Source: Proteiniborus ethanoligenes (lineage in GTDB: Bacteria; Bacillota; Clostridia; Tissierellales; Proteiniboraceae). Taken from it: DNA of 64,000 nucleotides. Below are positions 46,098 to 54,682 of the stretch, piece by piece. Within the stretch, counting starts at the first letter, position 1, and every line of letters begins with the position of its first letter. The translations under genes were made by a program, and so were the position numbers. The notes under the pieces are model-generated. The model was not told the origin of the DNA. It did not search any database and was given only the letters and a program-made list of their open reading frames with translations. Location of the stretch: positions 1 to 64,000 of the forward strand of contig NZ_FNQE01000012.1 of NCBI RefSeq assembly GCF_900107485.1, in the 5' to 3' direction.

Positions 46098-47093
46098 TTA
46101 TATATAGTCATAATCAATCCTTAACACTTCATTAATATCTAATTTTCTTATCCTTGTCCCATATAATGAATCTTTGACAAATATATCTCCTTTAGCTATA
46201 TCGTAATCTATGTAACAATCCTTAATTATTTCCATGTCATCATTATTCATATGAATCGTACACTTGACTCCAGCCTTCCATAAATACAATATAGCATCTC
46301 TCTTTTTATCAATAATCATTTTCTCTTCATCTTTACTACCATTATATGTATCAAACTCATCTACATAGGGAAACCTGATTCCTAATTCTCTACCCTTCAT
46401 GTCAATCTTATTTCTTGCATAGTCAGATAGTTGGCAGTATATTTTGTTTGCTAAATCATCATAGGTTTTGCTTGCTATATTTCTTTGATCTTTTGAAAGG
46501 GATTTAAGCCCCATGATTAAATAGTATACCTCTGTCATGTTAAGTGGAAGGAATATCGGATGAATGGTAGATTGATAGGTTATTTTATTTTGTTCTTTTT
46601 GAATATCACGGATTTTTACCTCTTGTCCAAGAATTTTCGTGCCCATTACTAGCTGGTTTATGTCACTTTCCAATGGCTTTCTGCTAATACTATAATGATC
46701 CATTAACTCACTCTTCGTCATGCCTTTATTTAGTGTTTTTAATAAGTCTACTAGTCTTTCGTATGGGTTCAAAGTTTCTCTTTCAAATACTTTACCTAAT
46801 TCCAACTCTATTTTATATTTCTTCTGCAAATACTCTGAAAATGAAACAATTCTTTTCTGAGTATATTCTTTATTATTTCTTGTTTTCTTTAACAGCTCAT
46901 AGAATGCATCCACGATACTTGGTCTATATTCTTTTCTTGCCTGTAAAGATTCTAAACTAATATTATAGTGTACTTGCTCTTCTTTTAAATATGGGTCTAA
47001 TTCCCCTAACAAAAGCTTTGTCACCTGTTCTTTTTCTTCTTTGCCTTTTACCTTTTTGACAATGTATTCTTCTATTGCATGCCTAAGATCCAT
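46098..47093 (-). CDS. HTH/WYL-like transcriptional regulator
   Basis: The 331-aa protein has a helix-turn-helix-like segment in the middle (GMTKSELMDHYSISRKPLESDINQL). A beta-rich C-terminal third (CTIHMNNDDMEIIKDCYIDYD, GTRIRKLDINEVLRIDYDYI) resembles the WYL-type effector domain of defence-island regulators. The start at 47093 follows AAAGGGGCAAATAC; an in-frame ATG 20 codons upstream has no site. It sits just upstream of the GGCT-fusion gene, with a palindrome between them, and would be a plausible repressor of it. The WYL assignment is tentative, since the W-Y-L triplet is not seen. Confidence 0.5.
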   Translation of the reverse strand: MDLRHAIEEYIVKKVKGKEEKEQVTKLLLGELDPYLKEEQVHYNISLESLQARKEYRPSIVDAFYELLKKTRNNKEYTQKRIVSFSEYLQKKYKIELELGKVFERETLNPYERLVDLLKTLNKGMTKSELMDHYSISRKPLESDINQLVMGTKILGQEVKIRDIQKEQNKITYQSTIHPIFLPLNMTEVYYLIMGLKSLSKDQRNIASKTYDDLANKIYCQLSDYARNKIDMKGRELGIRFPYVDEFDTYNGSKDEEKMIIDKKRDAILYLWKAGVKCTIHMNNDDMEIIKDCYIDYDIAKGDIFVKDSLYGTRIRKLDINEVLRIDYDYI

Positions 47094-47262
47094 ATGTATT
47101 TGCCCCTTTCTGATACATATAATTGTTAAAAGATAACAACCATTCCCATTCAAATAGATTTATTTATTATTAATTCTATTTGAATTTATATATATCCTTC
47201 TATTTGATTTCATCTTCTTGCCTAGAAAGCTCTTAGCATTATTGCCATACCATCCACACTGA

Positions 47263-47427
47263 TCTATATCTGTACAAATCTATATATTCATATATGTGAT
47301 GTAGTATAAATAAAGTAACACATTCATTTTCTAACAAGCCTGATGCAAAGAGTTTAGATGAACTTCTAAAAATAATAATAGTAATGCTAATAAGAGAAGA
47401 GGATCAGTGACATCCTCTTCTCTTATT
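47263..47427. repeat. Dispersed 165-bp repeat, copy 2
   Basis: This full-length copy, related to 30607-30770 and 55178-55260, has the same orientation. It carries the shared blocks TGTACAAATCTATATATTCAT, AAAGTAACACATTC and CTAACAAGCCTGATGC. It ends in a perfect 16-bp hairpin. It separates the regulator/GGCT genes from the Hsp70 cluster. The flanking bases 47154-47262 and 47428-47514 hold nothing else that I can name. Confidence 0.72.
47389..47427. terminator. Perfect 16-bp bidirectional terminator
   Basis: AATAAGAGAAGAGGAT pairs exactly with ATCCTCTTCTCTTATT around a seven-base loop, with A and T runs on both sides. On the minus strand it lies downstream of the repeat-protein gene and can end the Hsp70 operon transcript. 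Confidence 0.75.
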
Positions 47428-47514
47428 GATACAAATTTATTGTTAGTCTTATCAATATAATCTAGTTACTAAAAAGATTCTATAGATTTTCCTTTAATCA
47501 TTTATTTACTAAGC

Positions 47515-47889
47515 TTATTTCTTAACTTTCTTAATATCTATTTCGTCATCTTCAGTTGCATTTTTACTGTTATTATTGTAAGTTATTCTTTTAATATCGA
47601 CTTCATCATCAGAAACAGCATTTCCTACAGCTTTTTTACCTATCTTTTTGATATCAACTTCTTCATCATCTGGTACATTTTTTTCTTTAGTTTTCTTACT
47701 TACTTTTTTGATGTCAACTTCTTCTATTGGAGTCGGCTTTTTAATATCTATCTCTTCCTTATCACTATCAATGTCGATTACCCTTAGTCTAGTAAATGGC
47801 GAAATAGTCCCTTCATTAATATTGTACTTCAATATTTGCTCTTCACTTATATCATATCTTTCTTTTTCTCCCAATTTTAGTGTACTCAT
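47515..47889 (-). CDS. Small protein with five [DE][VI]DIK repeats
   Basis: After an N-terminal segment of about 40 residues (LKLGEKERYDISEEQILKYN), the 124-aa product repeats a short motif five times at 10-24-residue spacing: EEIDIKKPTP, EEVDIKKVSKK, EEVDIKKIGKK, DEVDIKRITY, DEIDIKKVKK. The linkers are charged and probably disordered. Such spacing is typical of a multivalent ligand, here most simply for the Hsp70-like protein encoded 13 bases upstream or another operon member. AAAGGGGAGCATTAA supports the start. It is the last gene of the operon. I know of no family for it. Confidence 0.7.
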   Translation of the reverse strand: MSTLKLGEKERYDISEEQILKYNINEGTISPFTRLRVIDIDSDKEEIDIKKPTPIEEVDIKKVSKKTKEKNVPDDEEVDIKKIGKKAVGNAVSDDEVDIKRITYNNNSKNATEDDEIDIKKVKK

Positions 47890-47902
47890 TTAATGCTCCC
47901 CT

Positions 47903-49426
47903 TTATTTATTTATTTCAAAGAATCTATTCTCAATTGGTATATCTAGCTTTTCATCCCACATTGAATCGTAAATATGTAACTCTAATCTATCGCTATTTT
48001 CATCTATTGTAAAGTATAACTTGAAACTTGAATTTGTCATTTCTTTTTCAATGGGAATATATGCTTTCCCTATTTCTTCATCGTTTTCACAGATACTAAC
48101 TTTAAATGCGTTTCTCCCTCTAGCGTTTGTGGTTAACTCAAATTCCTTATAACATTCTTCTGTATTTAGTTCTTTTATTTTTTTACCTTTGTTAAGAACT
48201 GTTTCTATAATATCTTTTTGACCATATTCATCCTTCATTTTGACTCCATAGTCATGTTCCAGAATATCATTGTATTTGTTTGCATTTGGATCATAGCCCC
48301 TTAAAGCTAATCCTCTTGCAATACTTGTCATTGCATCCCCATTCACTTTTATTTTATCTCTGCCGAAAATTTCATATAAAAGTTCTTGTACAGCTGGGGT
48401 TAATGAACTTCCTCCCGCAAGTACGACTATGTCTATATCATTAGAATTAATTCCTGATTCATTTAAACAGTCCAACACTAATTCTCTTATTTCTCTAAGA
48501 TAGGAACTTATAGCTAATTCATATTCTTTTTTTGTAATCTCAATATTCATTTTTAGGTTTCCTTTTTCAAAGGCTATTGTCGTAAAGTCGTATCTTGATA
48601 ACTCTTCTTTTGCTATTCTAATTTGATTCATTAGTTCTATACCTTCTTGTACTGATAGCAGATCTTCTATCCTATTTATTCCCAGATCTCTTTTAAGACT
48701 TCTCATCCCGTATTTTTCTACAACGATATTTTCAAGTATAGCCTTGTCAAAGTCATCTCCACCAAGATTTAATCTGCCTTTTTTAGAAATAACATCATGA
48801 GGAGATATCTCGTTTGCATTTCTAATATTCTTCATATCCATTATAACTAAGTCTAAGGTTCCACCCCCAAAGTCAAAGACTAAAACTCTTTTGTCATCTT
48901 TTAATGATAAATTATAATTTAATACTGAAGCAATAGGTTCAGATACAAAAATTGTATTAGCTTTGGCAATGTTATAATCCTTATATATTCCTGATTTCAA
49001 CATAGCCCTTAAATACAACTCCTTGTCCTTGTCTTTAAAGCCAATAGGTATACCTATGGCCACTCCTCCTATTTGAGTACCATATGGAATTTGTGATTCA
49101 ATTTTTTTCATAATTGCGGATAGAAAATCAGAGACTATGTCTAAATCAGATTTGTTTTTAACACCTGCAATTTTAAGTGTATCGCTTACTATTTGCCTTT
49201 TTAGTGAATTAACAAATCCATATGGATATTCGTATGAGTGTATTAATGCATCTTCACCTATCCAATAATTAGTTTCATCCTTGTAGGTAATAATCGTTCT
49301 AATAGTATCACTTCTATCTAAATCAAAACATTCAGGACTAAATACAGACCAAATGTTATTATATTTCATATAAGCAACAGAAGTATTTGTAGTCCCAAAA
49401 TCTATACCTATAGAAATATTTTTCAT
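47903..49426 (-). CDS. Hsp70/DnaK-like ATPase of a putative defence operon
   Basis: This 507-aa protein has the actin-like ATPase signatures of Hsp70: phosphate-1 IGIDFGTTNTSVAYM at the N-terminus, phosphate-2 VLVFDFGGGTLDLVIMDM (about 190), GRLNLGGDDFDKAI, and adenosine motif IVVLAGGSSLTPAVQELLYEIFG (about 340). The ATPase domain runs to about residue 390. Only some 115 residues follow, so the substrate-binding part is much shorter than DnaK's and lacks a clear lid. No DnaJ or GrpE gene is near. Its ATG directly abuts the stop of the 924-aa gene. It is more likely a dedicated switch for this operon than a general chaperone. Confidence 0.85.
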   Translation of the reverse strand: MKNISIGIDFGTTNTSVAYMKYNNIWSVFSPECFDLDRSDTIRTIITYKDETNYWIGEDALIHSYEYPYGFVNSLKRQIVSDTLKIAGVKNKSDLDIVSDFLSAIMKKIESQIPYGTQIGGVAIGIPIGFKDKDKELYLRAMLKSGIYKDYNIAKANTIFVSEPIASVLNYNLSLKDDKRVLVFDFGGGTLDLVIMDMKNIRNANEISPHDVISKKGRLNLGGDDFDKAILENIVVEKYGMRSLKRDLGINRIEDLLSVQEGIELMNQIRIAKEELSRYDFTTIAFEKGNLKMNIEITKKEYELAISSYLREIRELVLDCLNESGINSNDIDIVVLAGGSSLTPAVQELLYEIFGRDKIKVNGDAMTSIARGLALRGYDPNANKYNDILEHDYGVKMKDEYGQKDIIETVLNKGKKIKELNTEECYKEFELTTNARGRNAFKVSICENDEEIGKAYIPIEKEMTNSSFKLYFTIDENSDRLELHIYDSMWDEKLDIPIENRFFEINK

Positions 49427-52201
49427 TTATATCCCCCTTATTTTTAGATTATTTAATAAAGTACTTAACATTATATTTTCATTATCAATTCTAATTCCTA
49501 AAGAATCTACTATTCCCTCGTCAATGCCTATTGGTTGATTGTTTTCATGCCTTTTATTATTAAAACTAACCTTTGTCCCATAATTATCTATATCTTCAAC
49601 TGTATCAATCCCAACCTCTTTTAATGATCTCCTTAATTTTCTAATATTCTCTATTAGTGTATCGCTTGTAACATCACTACTTCTAGTTATTATTGTTTTT
49701 TCTATATTACTTAAAGGTTTACTAATGCTTGTCCCTATTATTTTTAAAGTGCTTTTCTTTACTGAATCGTTTTCTTGCTTGCTTTGTAGAATGATTCTAT
49801 TATATTTATTCAATAAGATTAATAAGCTTTCTATTACTTCCACATATATTTCGTTGGGAAGGGTTTTAGTATCAATTATATCTAAAAACCATTCTATTCT
49901 ATCTTTAGTATTAGTTAGATTGGAAAAAAAGGACTCCATTTTTTCTCTACTACTATTAGAGCTTCTAGCGTTCAGCTCTTTATTGATATTATCCCAATAA
50001 TACTCCCATATAGTATTCTCAGAAGTATTTATCATTAGCTTTTTAATAATATAATCAACTATTCTCTTATCTAACTCCTGATGAAATGTTTCATCCTTTA
50101 CAAACTTATCGACTAGACTAAAAAGCTCTAACTTACTTACCAGTTTATCTAATAAGTCTGGTGCCCCTTCAACTTCAACACTAATATCTAGTAGGCTTAT
50201 ACTGATTAACGAATATGCTTTTATTTTAGCTATTGCTACAAGACCAGGATTGTTTATTCCATAACAACTTGATATCTTAAAAATATCTTCCAAGTCTTGT
50301 AAGCAATTGGCTTCAACTAATAATATTTCTTTAATTACGCTTACAATCTTTCCATTATCTCCTGATTTATGCCACATATCCATTAAATATTCTTTTTGTT
50401 CTGGTAATATTACATTTCTGTATAAAGTAATAGGTTCTATTCTAATCATGTCTAAAAAGTCTATAACTTCTTTTGTTAATTCAATCTCCTTCCGAGCTAA
50501 CATATCAAAAATCTCTTCTTTATATTTAGTTTCGCTAATTACATCTAGTGAAAGATTCCCCCATATATCTACTAGCATATAAAAATCATTTCTTAGCAGG
50601 CCTTCTACTATTATTAAGGAACAATTACGCCTAATATCCAGACTTTCTATTTTCTTAAGTACTTCAATAATATAGCGATTGTCTTTATTCGCTAAAGCCT
50701 GTTCAATTTCTTTAGCATAATGATCCTCAAGCAAACTTGGGTCTATCACTTCAATTGCTCCTTTAATGATTCCTTGATTTTTTTCCCCAAAGTCTTTGAT
50801 TTCCATTAGAACACTTTTATCCTCACACTCATAATCAAACATGAGCATAAGCTTTATATATTTTTTATCATCATCTAACTTATTCTTAATAATCTTGATA
50901 AAATATTCCATCATTATAGAATACAAAGCATTGTTTGAATCCCTCATCATACTCAAAAATAGGTAGTTTTCCTTAAGTGATTTTTTTCTAAAAAAGAGAA
51001 CTAGGATTTTAGGATTTAAGTCTTTATCTAATTCTAGATCTTCATCAGATTTATCTATCCTAACTATGAATTTATTTTCTTTTGTTTGTTCTAACTTATC
51101 ATAAATATACTTTTCCACATTTTTATTTCTAAGCAGTCGCAACTCCCCTTCAAATATCATATCAACTATTTCATAAAATCCCTTCATGGATTTTAGTTCT
51201 ACTAAAACTTCAAAAAAGTCATCTTTTAATTCCTTGTCATTTTTCATATGGTTCTTAATAATATCAGCAATTTTATCAGTGTTATCTTGACTTAGATTTT
51301 TGTCTCCTGCAATATAACTTACAATTTTAATTCCAATTTTTCTTCTTAATGTATCCGTCCCCAACAGGTTATCTGATAAGTAAATAAGCCATTCATATGA
51401 ATATGAACTTAAATCCTTGTTCATAATTTCATATTTAAGTCTATCTTCATCCTTGATATCAAACATCCAAGTTAATAGTAATAGTTCTTCCTTGTCTACC
51501 TCAAATTTGTATTGGCTAAGTAAATTGATGTTTTTTGCCAAAGTCATCAATGTGTTAAAATCCCTTAAAACTATATTCCTATTAATTGTATCAATCAAAT
51601 CGTCTTTAGCTTTATAATTATTTAATACTAGTTCTAAAATAGAATTACTATGGTAAGGCTGTAAGGTATTGATTTCATTTAGCATTTTCTCTGTGTCTAT
51701 CGAACCAGGAGATGTGCTATTGACATCACTTAATAGCCCATACAGATACCCTCTTTCTTGATCTTGGTGTAAACATATTTCATAAAGTTGCTTTTTTAAT
51801 TCCTGAGTTTCCGCTTCCATGATAATCCTTAGTGAGTACTCACAATCATTTGAATAAAGAACCTCAAATGTTCTTGATTTTAGTGTTGAGTCATTAATGC
51901 TTTTCATTAAGTCATAAAGAAAAGCTGCTATACTTTCTTTGAATTCCGATATCTTAAACTCATCAAATGAATTCACAATTTCTTCAAGAGTTTTTAGTTC
52001 ATCTCTTAGATTTCTAATCAAACTCTGTCTATCTTTTGAAGTTAGATGTTTGAAACTGTTAAGAATAACTTCTTTCCTATACTCAATTTTCCCAAACTTT
52101 GTTTTTTGTGAAGTATTTTCAATTAAGTCAGGATTCATTAGAAACTCTAGAATGTTTTTAAATTCTTTTGTACCTTTTTTGTCTAGAAAACTAAGATCCA
52201 T
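49427..52201 (-). CDS. 924-aa helical protein of unknown function
   Basis: No catalytic motif is visible. The sequence is almost entirely amphipathic helices with many Leu/Ile/Lys/Glu blocks (LLLTWMFDIKDEDRLKYEIM, KSMKGFYEIVDMIFEGELRLL), consistent with an alpha-solenoid or scaffold. The C-terminal 150 residues (ENIRKLRRSLKEVGIDTVEDID) differ and could be a binding segment. It is sandwiched without gaps between the zinc-ribbon protein and the Hsp70-like protein; both junctions are a stop codon followed directly by ATG, which implies tight stoichiometry. A sensor or scaffold role is inference. Confidence 0.6.
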   Translation of the reverse strand: MDLSFLDKKGTKEFKNILEFLMNPDLIENTSQKTKFGKIEYRKEVILNSFKHLTSKDRQSLIRNLRDELKTLEEIVNSFDEFKISEFKESIAAFLYDLMKSINDSTLKSRTFEVLYSNDCEYSLRIIMEAETQELKKQLYEICLHQDQERGYLYGLLSDVNSTSPGSIDTEKMLNEINTLQPYHSNSILELVLNNYKAKDDLIDTINRNIVLRDFNTLMTLAKNINLLSQYKFEVDKEELLLLTWMFDIKDEDRLKYEIMNKDLSSYSYEWLIYLSDNLLGTDTLRRKIGIKIVSYIAGDKNLSQDNTDKIADIIKNHMKNDKELKDDFFEVLVELKSMKGFYEIVDMIFEGELRLLRNKNVEKYIYDKLEQTKENKFIVRIDKSDEDLELDKDLNPKILVLFFRKKSLKENYLFLSMMRDSNNALYSIMMEYFIKIIKNKLDDDKKYIKLMLMFDYECEDKSVLMEIKDFGEKNQGIIKGAIEVIDPSLLEDHYAKEIEQALANKDNRYIIEVLKKIESLDIRRNCSLIIVEGLLRNDFYMLVDIWGNLSLDVISETKYKEEIFDMLARKEIELTKEVIDFLDMIRIEPITLYRNVILPEQKEYLMDMWHKSGDNGKIVSVIKEILLVEANCLQDLEDIFKISSCYGINNPGLVAIAKIKAYSLISISLLDISVEVEGAPDLLDKLVSKLELFSLVDKFVKDETFHQELDKRIVDYIIKKLMINTSENTIWEYYWDNINKELNARSSNSSREKMESFFSNLTNTKDRIEWFLDIIDTKTLPNEIYVEVIESLLILLNKYNRIILQSKQENDSVKKSTLKIIGTSISKPLSNIEKTIITRSSDVTSDTLIENIRKLRRSLKEVGIDTVEDIDNYGTKVSFNNKRHENNQPIGIDEGIVDSLGIRIDNENIMLSTLLNNLKIRGI

Positions 52202-52867
52202 TTAGTTGTCCCCCCTTGTATATTTGCAGTATATGCAATGATTAAAATCGCTGTATGTTTTCTCTCCACATTTGTTACATATAGCTCTTACGATTTTTTC
52301 TTCCTTAATAACATTTTCTCGAACATATTTTACCAATGGAACTTGTAACGTTTTTTTATTTATATCTAAATACTTTTTAGCAAAGTCTTCCAAGTCTAGT
52401 AATAAAGAATTTAGGATTATGGCTTCATGATCTGTGTTATTTTTTATTTCTTTCATATTATCTATAATGTATAGAGCATATTTTTTAATAAGATTAGAGA
52501 TATAATCTTTAAAGTTAATTTTATTTCTGTCAACCTGAACATTCCTAAGCGTTTTAAATTTGGGGTCATACCTATAATTAATATAACTTTCCTTATCTGC
52601 AAGAAGATATTTTTTTTGGTCATTAAGGAACTTAAGAAGAAGAGGAGTATGTATAACATTAGCCATGTCGTTAACGAGTTCTAGCCATCTGTCTATTTTA
52701 ATTAATTCTCTTAGAACTAATTGATATTCCTCTTCCTTCGATATCAGTTCAAGGTTATGCCTAACTTTTTTCTTAAATTCCTTAAATGAAATAGAATTTA
52801 TCCCCTTATCATACATCCTATTATTAAATATCTCCATATTATCCTCAGCATATTTTGCCCATCCCAT
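52202..52867 (-). CDS. Zinc-ribbon protein of the Hsp70 operon
   Basis: The 221-aa protein is helical over its first 190 residues (RHNLELISKEEEYQLVLRELIK). It ends in a four-cysteine zinc ribbon, CNKCGEKTYSDFNHCIYC, within the last 30 residues. The ribosome site GGGGG precedes ATG, and the stop directly abuts the next gene. A C-terminal ribbon usually serves nucleic-acid or protein binding. I do not recognise the family. A gap of 152 bases separates it from the SSB-tip gene upstream, which may hold a second promoter. Confidence 0.65.
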   Translation of the reverse strand: MGWAKYAEDNMEIFNNRMYDKGINSISFKEFKKKVRHNLELISKEEEYQLVLRELIKIDRWLELVNDMANVIHTPLLLKFLNDQKKYLLADKESYINYRYDPKFKTLRNVQVDRNKINFKDYISNLIKKYALYIIDNMKEIKNNTDHEAIILNSLLLDLEDFAKKYLDINKKTLQVPLVKYVRENVIKEEKIVRAICNKCGEKTYSDFNHCIYCKYTRGDN

Positions 52868-53019
52868 CTCGCATCCCCCTTCTTGCTCATCAATTTAATT
52901 ATAATACAATTATTTTAAATTTTCTGACATATTTTGTCGAAATTATATTGTGTCAATATTATTGTTGTACTTTATGTTAGATTATATTGTGATCTTGTAT
53001 TTTTAAGAAATCCATAATA
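52868..53019 (-). promoter_or_regulatory. Possible internal promoter/operator region
   Basis: On the minus strand a TTGACA (52951-52956) is followed 17 bases later by AATATG, a weak -10. TGACA and TGTCA lie in inverted order around it, which could be an operator. A separate TATAAT lies near the gene but without a -35 partner. Confidence 0.3.
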
Positions 53020-53691
53020 TTAAAATGGAATATCTTCATCATCATTGGAAGCGAATTGATTGTGAAATGATGCAAGATTAGGGATATTAATACTTGGCAT
53101 ATAATTTTTAAAGCGATTTAATATACTTCTAACTCTGTTGTCATACTTCATAAGTACATTTAAATCTATATCTGATATTTCGTACAATTCATTAGCTACA
53201 TGTTCTGATAAGTATGGATGAAGTAAATTTATAACTATATATTTATTATTTATAGCAAAGGTTTTGGCTTCTATGTTATTTTCTATATAAATCCTGAAAC
53301 TTCCAAGCAATTTATCTAATTGGTAGACATATGAATTGTTTTTTGAGATTGCTAATCTCTTTTGTTCTTCTTGTTCTTCATCAGTCCTTCCAAAACCGAA
53401 GTAAGCACAATCATCATACTCATTATATCCATCAAAAATATCAACACTACTAGCTTCATTCCAATTGTCAAATCCAACATTAACTATATCTTGTAAAATA
53501 TCTTCATCAATGTATTCTTCAAAATAATCTTCATTAGGTATCTTGCCATAGTTGATAAGCATAAAATCTTCTTCAATCTTTTTATGTGTTTTAGCTTGTT
53601 CATTTTCAATGTATGCATTTATTTCTTTATAATACTTTTTATTAGAAGGAAACATGCTACGTAAAGCATCTCCATCCTGCAAATCAATCAT
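53020..53691 (-). CDS. Acidic protein ending in an SSB-type C-terminal tip
   Basis: The 223-aa product is acidic throughout (YFEEYIDEDILQDIVN, GRTDEEQEEQKR). It ends exactly with ASNDDEDIPF, the same form as the C-terminal tip of bacterial single-stranded DNA-binding protein (D-D-x-[IL]-P-F). That tip recruits PriA, RecQ, RecO, exonuclease I and other repair proteins. I see no OB fold in the rest, so this is not an obvious SSB. It could borrow, mimic or compete for the SSB interaction network. Its ATG overlaps the stop of the lysine-rich gene by four bases. Confidence 0.65.
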   Translation of the reverse strand: MIDLQDGDALRSMFPSNKKYYKEINAYIENEQAKTHKKIEEDFMLINYGKIPNEDYFEEYIDEDILQDIVNVGFDNWNEASSVDIFDGYNEYDDCAYFGFGRTDEEQEEQKRLAISKNNSYVYQLDKLLGSFRIYIENNIEAKTFAINNKYIVINLLHPYLSEHVANELYEISDIDLNVLMKYDNRVRSILNRFKNYMPSINIPNLASFHNQFASNDDEDIPF

Positions 53692-54263
53692 ATCTTCAGC
53701 AGTATATACTTGGCTTTTTTCTTTTTTTGTTTTTTGAAGCTATTTTCTACAGAGAAAATTAAATTGAAGCTTCTTTCTTTCCTTTTATCTGGTATATATT
53801 CCATAAGTGCTATCCCATTATATTCAAAGCCTTCTTCCTTCTTTAGTTCATTATCTAATATATCGCAATATGAATAATCTTCTTTATGTTTAATCCTAAG
53901 CTGTCCATTAGTAATAGTTGATCCTGAAAATTTAACTAGGCTGATAATTCTCCATTTTTCCTTTCTTTGGTTAAATAAGTCCTCAAATGTAGCAAACTGC
54001 CAGCCTGATATTATTTTCATCTTTTCTAAAAATAGCTTTAAGTCTGTCTTGCCAATAGCTTTTGCATCTTTGAGGTCAAATTTAATAACTGAACTATTTC
54101 GTAAAACTTCAAATTTGTCACTGTCAACTTCAATTACATTGTATAAATGAAAATTTAAACCTGATTTGTTTGTTGATGTAAATTCATAATATTCATTTTC
54201 AACATAGTCCCACATATAAACTGATTTTTTCTTTTTACCCACAACTACAAAATGTTTCTTCAT
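53688..54263 (-). CDS. Lysine-rich 191-aa protein of unknown function
   Basis: The 191-aa protein starts MKKHFVVVGKKKKSVYMWD, has a beta-rich middle (NGQLRIKHKEDYSYCDILD), and ends in a very basic stretch, SFKKQKKKKAKYILLKI. The basic ends suggest nucleic-acid or membrane contact, and they contrast with the acidic partner translated next with a four-base overlap. An AAAGGAGG site lies before ATG, and the Smr-type gene ends four bases upstream. No family is recognised. The long A runs near its 3' end make it prone to frameshift, so its exact C-terminus is less certain. Confidence 0.55.
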   Translation of the reverse strand: MKKHFVVVGKKKKSVYMWDYVENEYYEFTSTNKSGLNFHLYNVIEVDSDKFEVLRNSSVIKFDLKDAKAIGKTDLKLFLEKMKIISGWQFATFEDLFNQRKEKWRIISLVKFSGSTITNGQLRIKHKEDYSYCDILDNELKKEEGFEYNGIALMEYIPDKRKERSFNLIFSVENSFKKQKKKKAKYILLKI

Positions 54264-54267
54264 AGAT

Positions 54268-54549
54268 CTATGCCTCCTTTAAATTTTCTCTAATGTTTCT
54301 TTTAATAATGAATGAAGTAACCCCAGGATTTAGCCACAAATATTTTCTACTTACATATTCTGATTCAAAATCATTTTGAACAAAATTCCGAAGCGCATCT
54401 CCCCCACGATATCCATGAATAACAACTATCTCATCTACGTTATCTAGAGTTAGTACTATACTTAGTTCTAAGTATCTTTTAGCTTCCTCAACTGTCATTC
54501 CATGAAGATCTAATTCAACGTGCTCTTTTGAAACAAAATAGGCTCTCAT
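54268..54549 (-). CDS. Small Smr-domain protein
   Basis: The 93-aa product is essentially one Smr (small MutS-related) domain. It has VELDLHGMTVEEAKRYLELS and EIVVIHGYRGGDALRNFV, matching the LDLHG and HGxxGxALR motifs. Smr domains are endonucleases or nucleic-acid binders, for example in MutS2 and ribosome-rescue SmrB-type nucleases. The start at 54549 has AAGGAGGGAAAAG upstream; a longer frame would run into the leader hairpin. It is the first gene of the putative operon and lies directly behind a folded leader RNA, on which it might act. Confidence 0.75.
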   Translation of the reverse strand: MRAYFVSKEHVELDLHGMTVEEAKRYLELSIVLTLDNVDEIVVIHGYRGGDALRNFVQNDFESEYVSRKYLWLNPGVTSFIIKRNIRENLKEA

Positions 54550-54574
54550 CTTTTCCCTCCTTATTTTTGTATAC

Positions 54575-54675
54575 AAAAAAGCACCAGCAACACTGATTAA
54601 GTCTAATTTCTGCACAACAAAATAGGCATCTATTTCGCTATGCAGTTACCAAAATTAATCACTATTGCTAGTGCT
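54575..54675 (-). ncRNA. Highly folded leader RNA with intrinsic terminator
   Basis: In the minus-strand RNA, AGCACUAGCAAUAGUGAUUAA pairs with UUAAUCAGUGUUGCUGGUGCU (one mismatch, two G-U pairs). Inside, a 16-bp hairpin is formed by CUGCAUAGCGAAAUAG and CUAUUUUGUUGUGCAG, all paired if G-U is allowed. Six U follow the outer stem. G-U pairs occur only in this orientation, so this strand is the one that folds. A promoter lies just upstream, placing the RNA's 5' end at the stem. It is either an attenuator for the Smr operon or a free small RNA of about 100 nt. I cannot match it to a known riboswitch class. Confidence 0.7.
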
Positions 54676-54682
54676 TGCATAA

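Noticed and set aside
47515-47889. Possible CRISPR array or DNA repeat
   Set aside because: The periodicity is at the protein level (DIKK motifs) inside an intact reading frame; DNA units vary in length and sequence.
47903-49426. Calling the Hsp70-like gene dnaK
   Set aside because: The protein is 507 aa with a reduced substrate-binding part, and no grpE or dnaJ is nearby; operon context points to a specialised protein.
52462-52659. 65-codon minus-strand open frame inside the zinc-ribbon gene
   Set aside because: It is in another frame of the same strand, fully inside a gene with good coding signals, and has no ribosome site.
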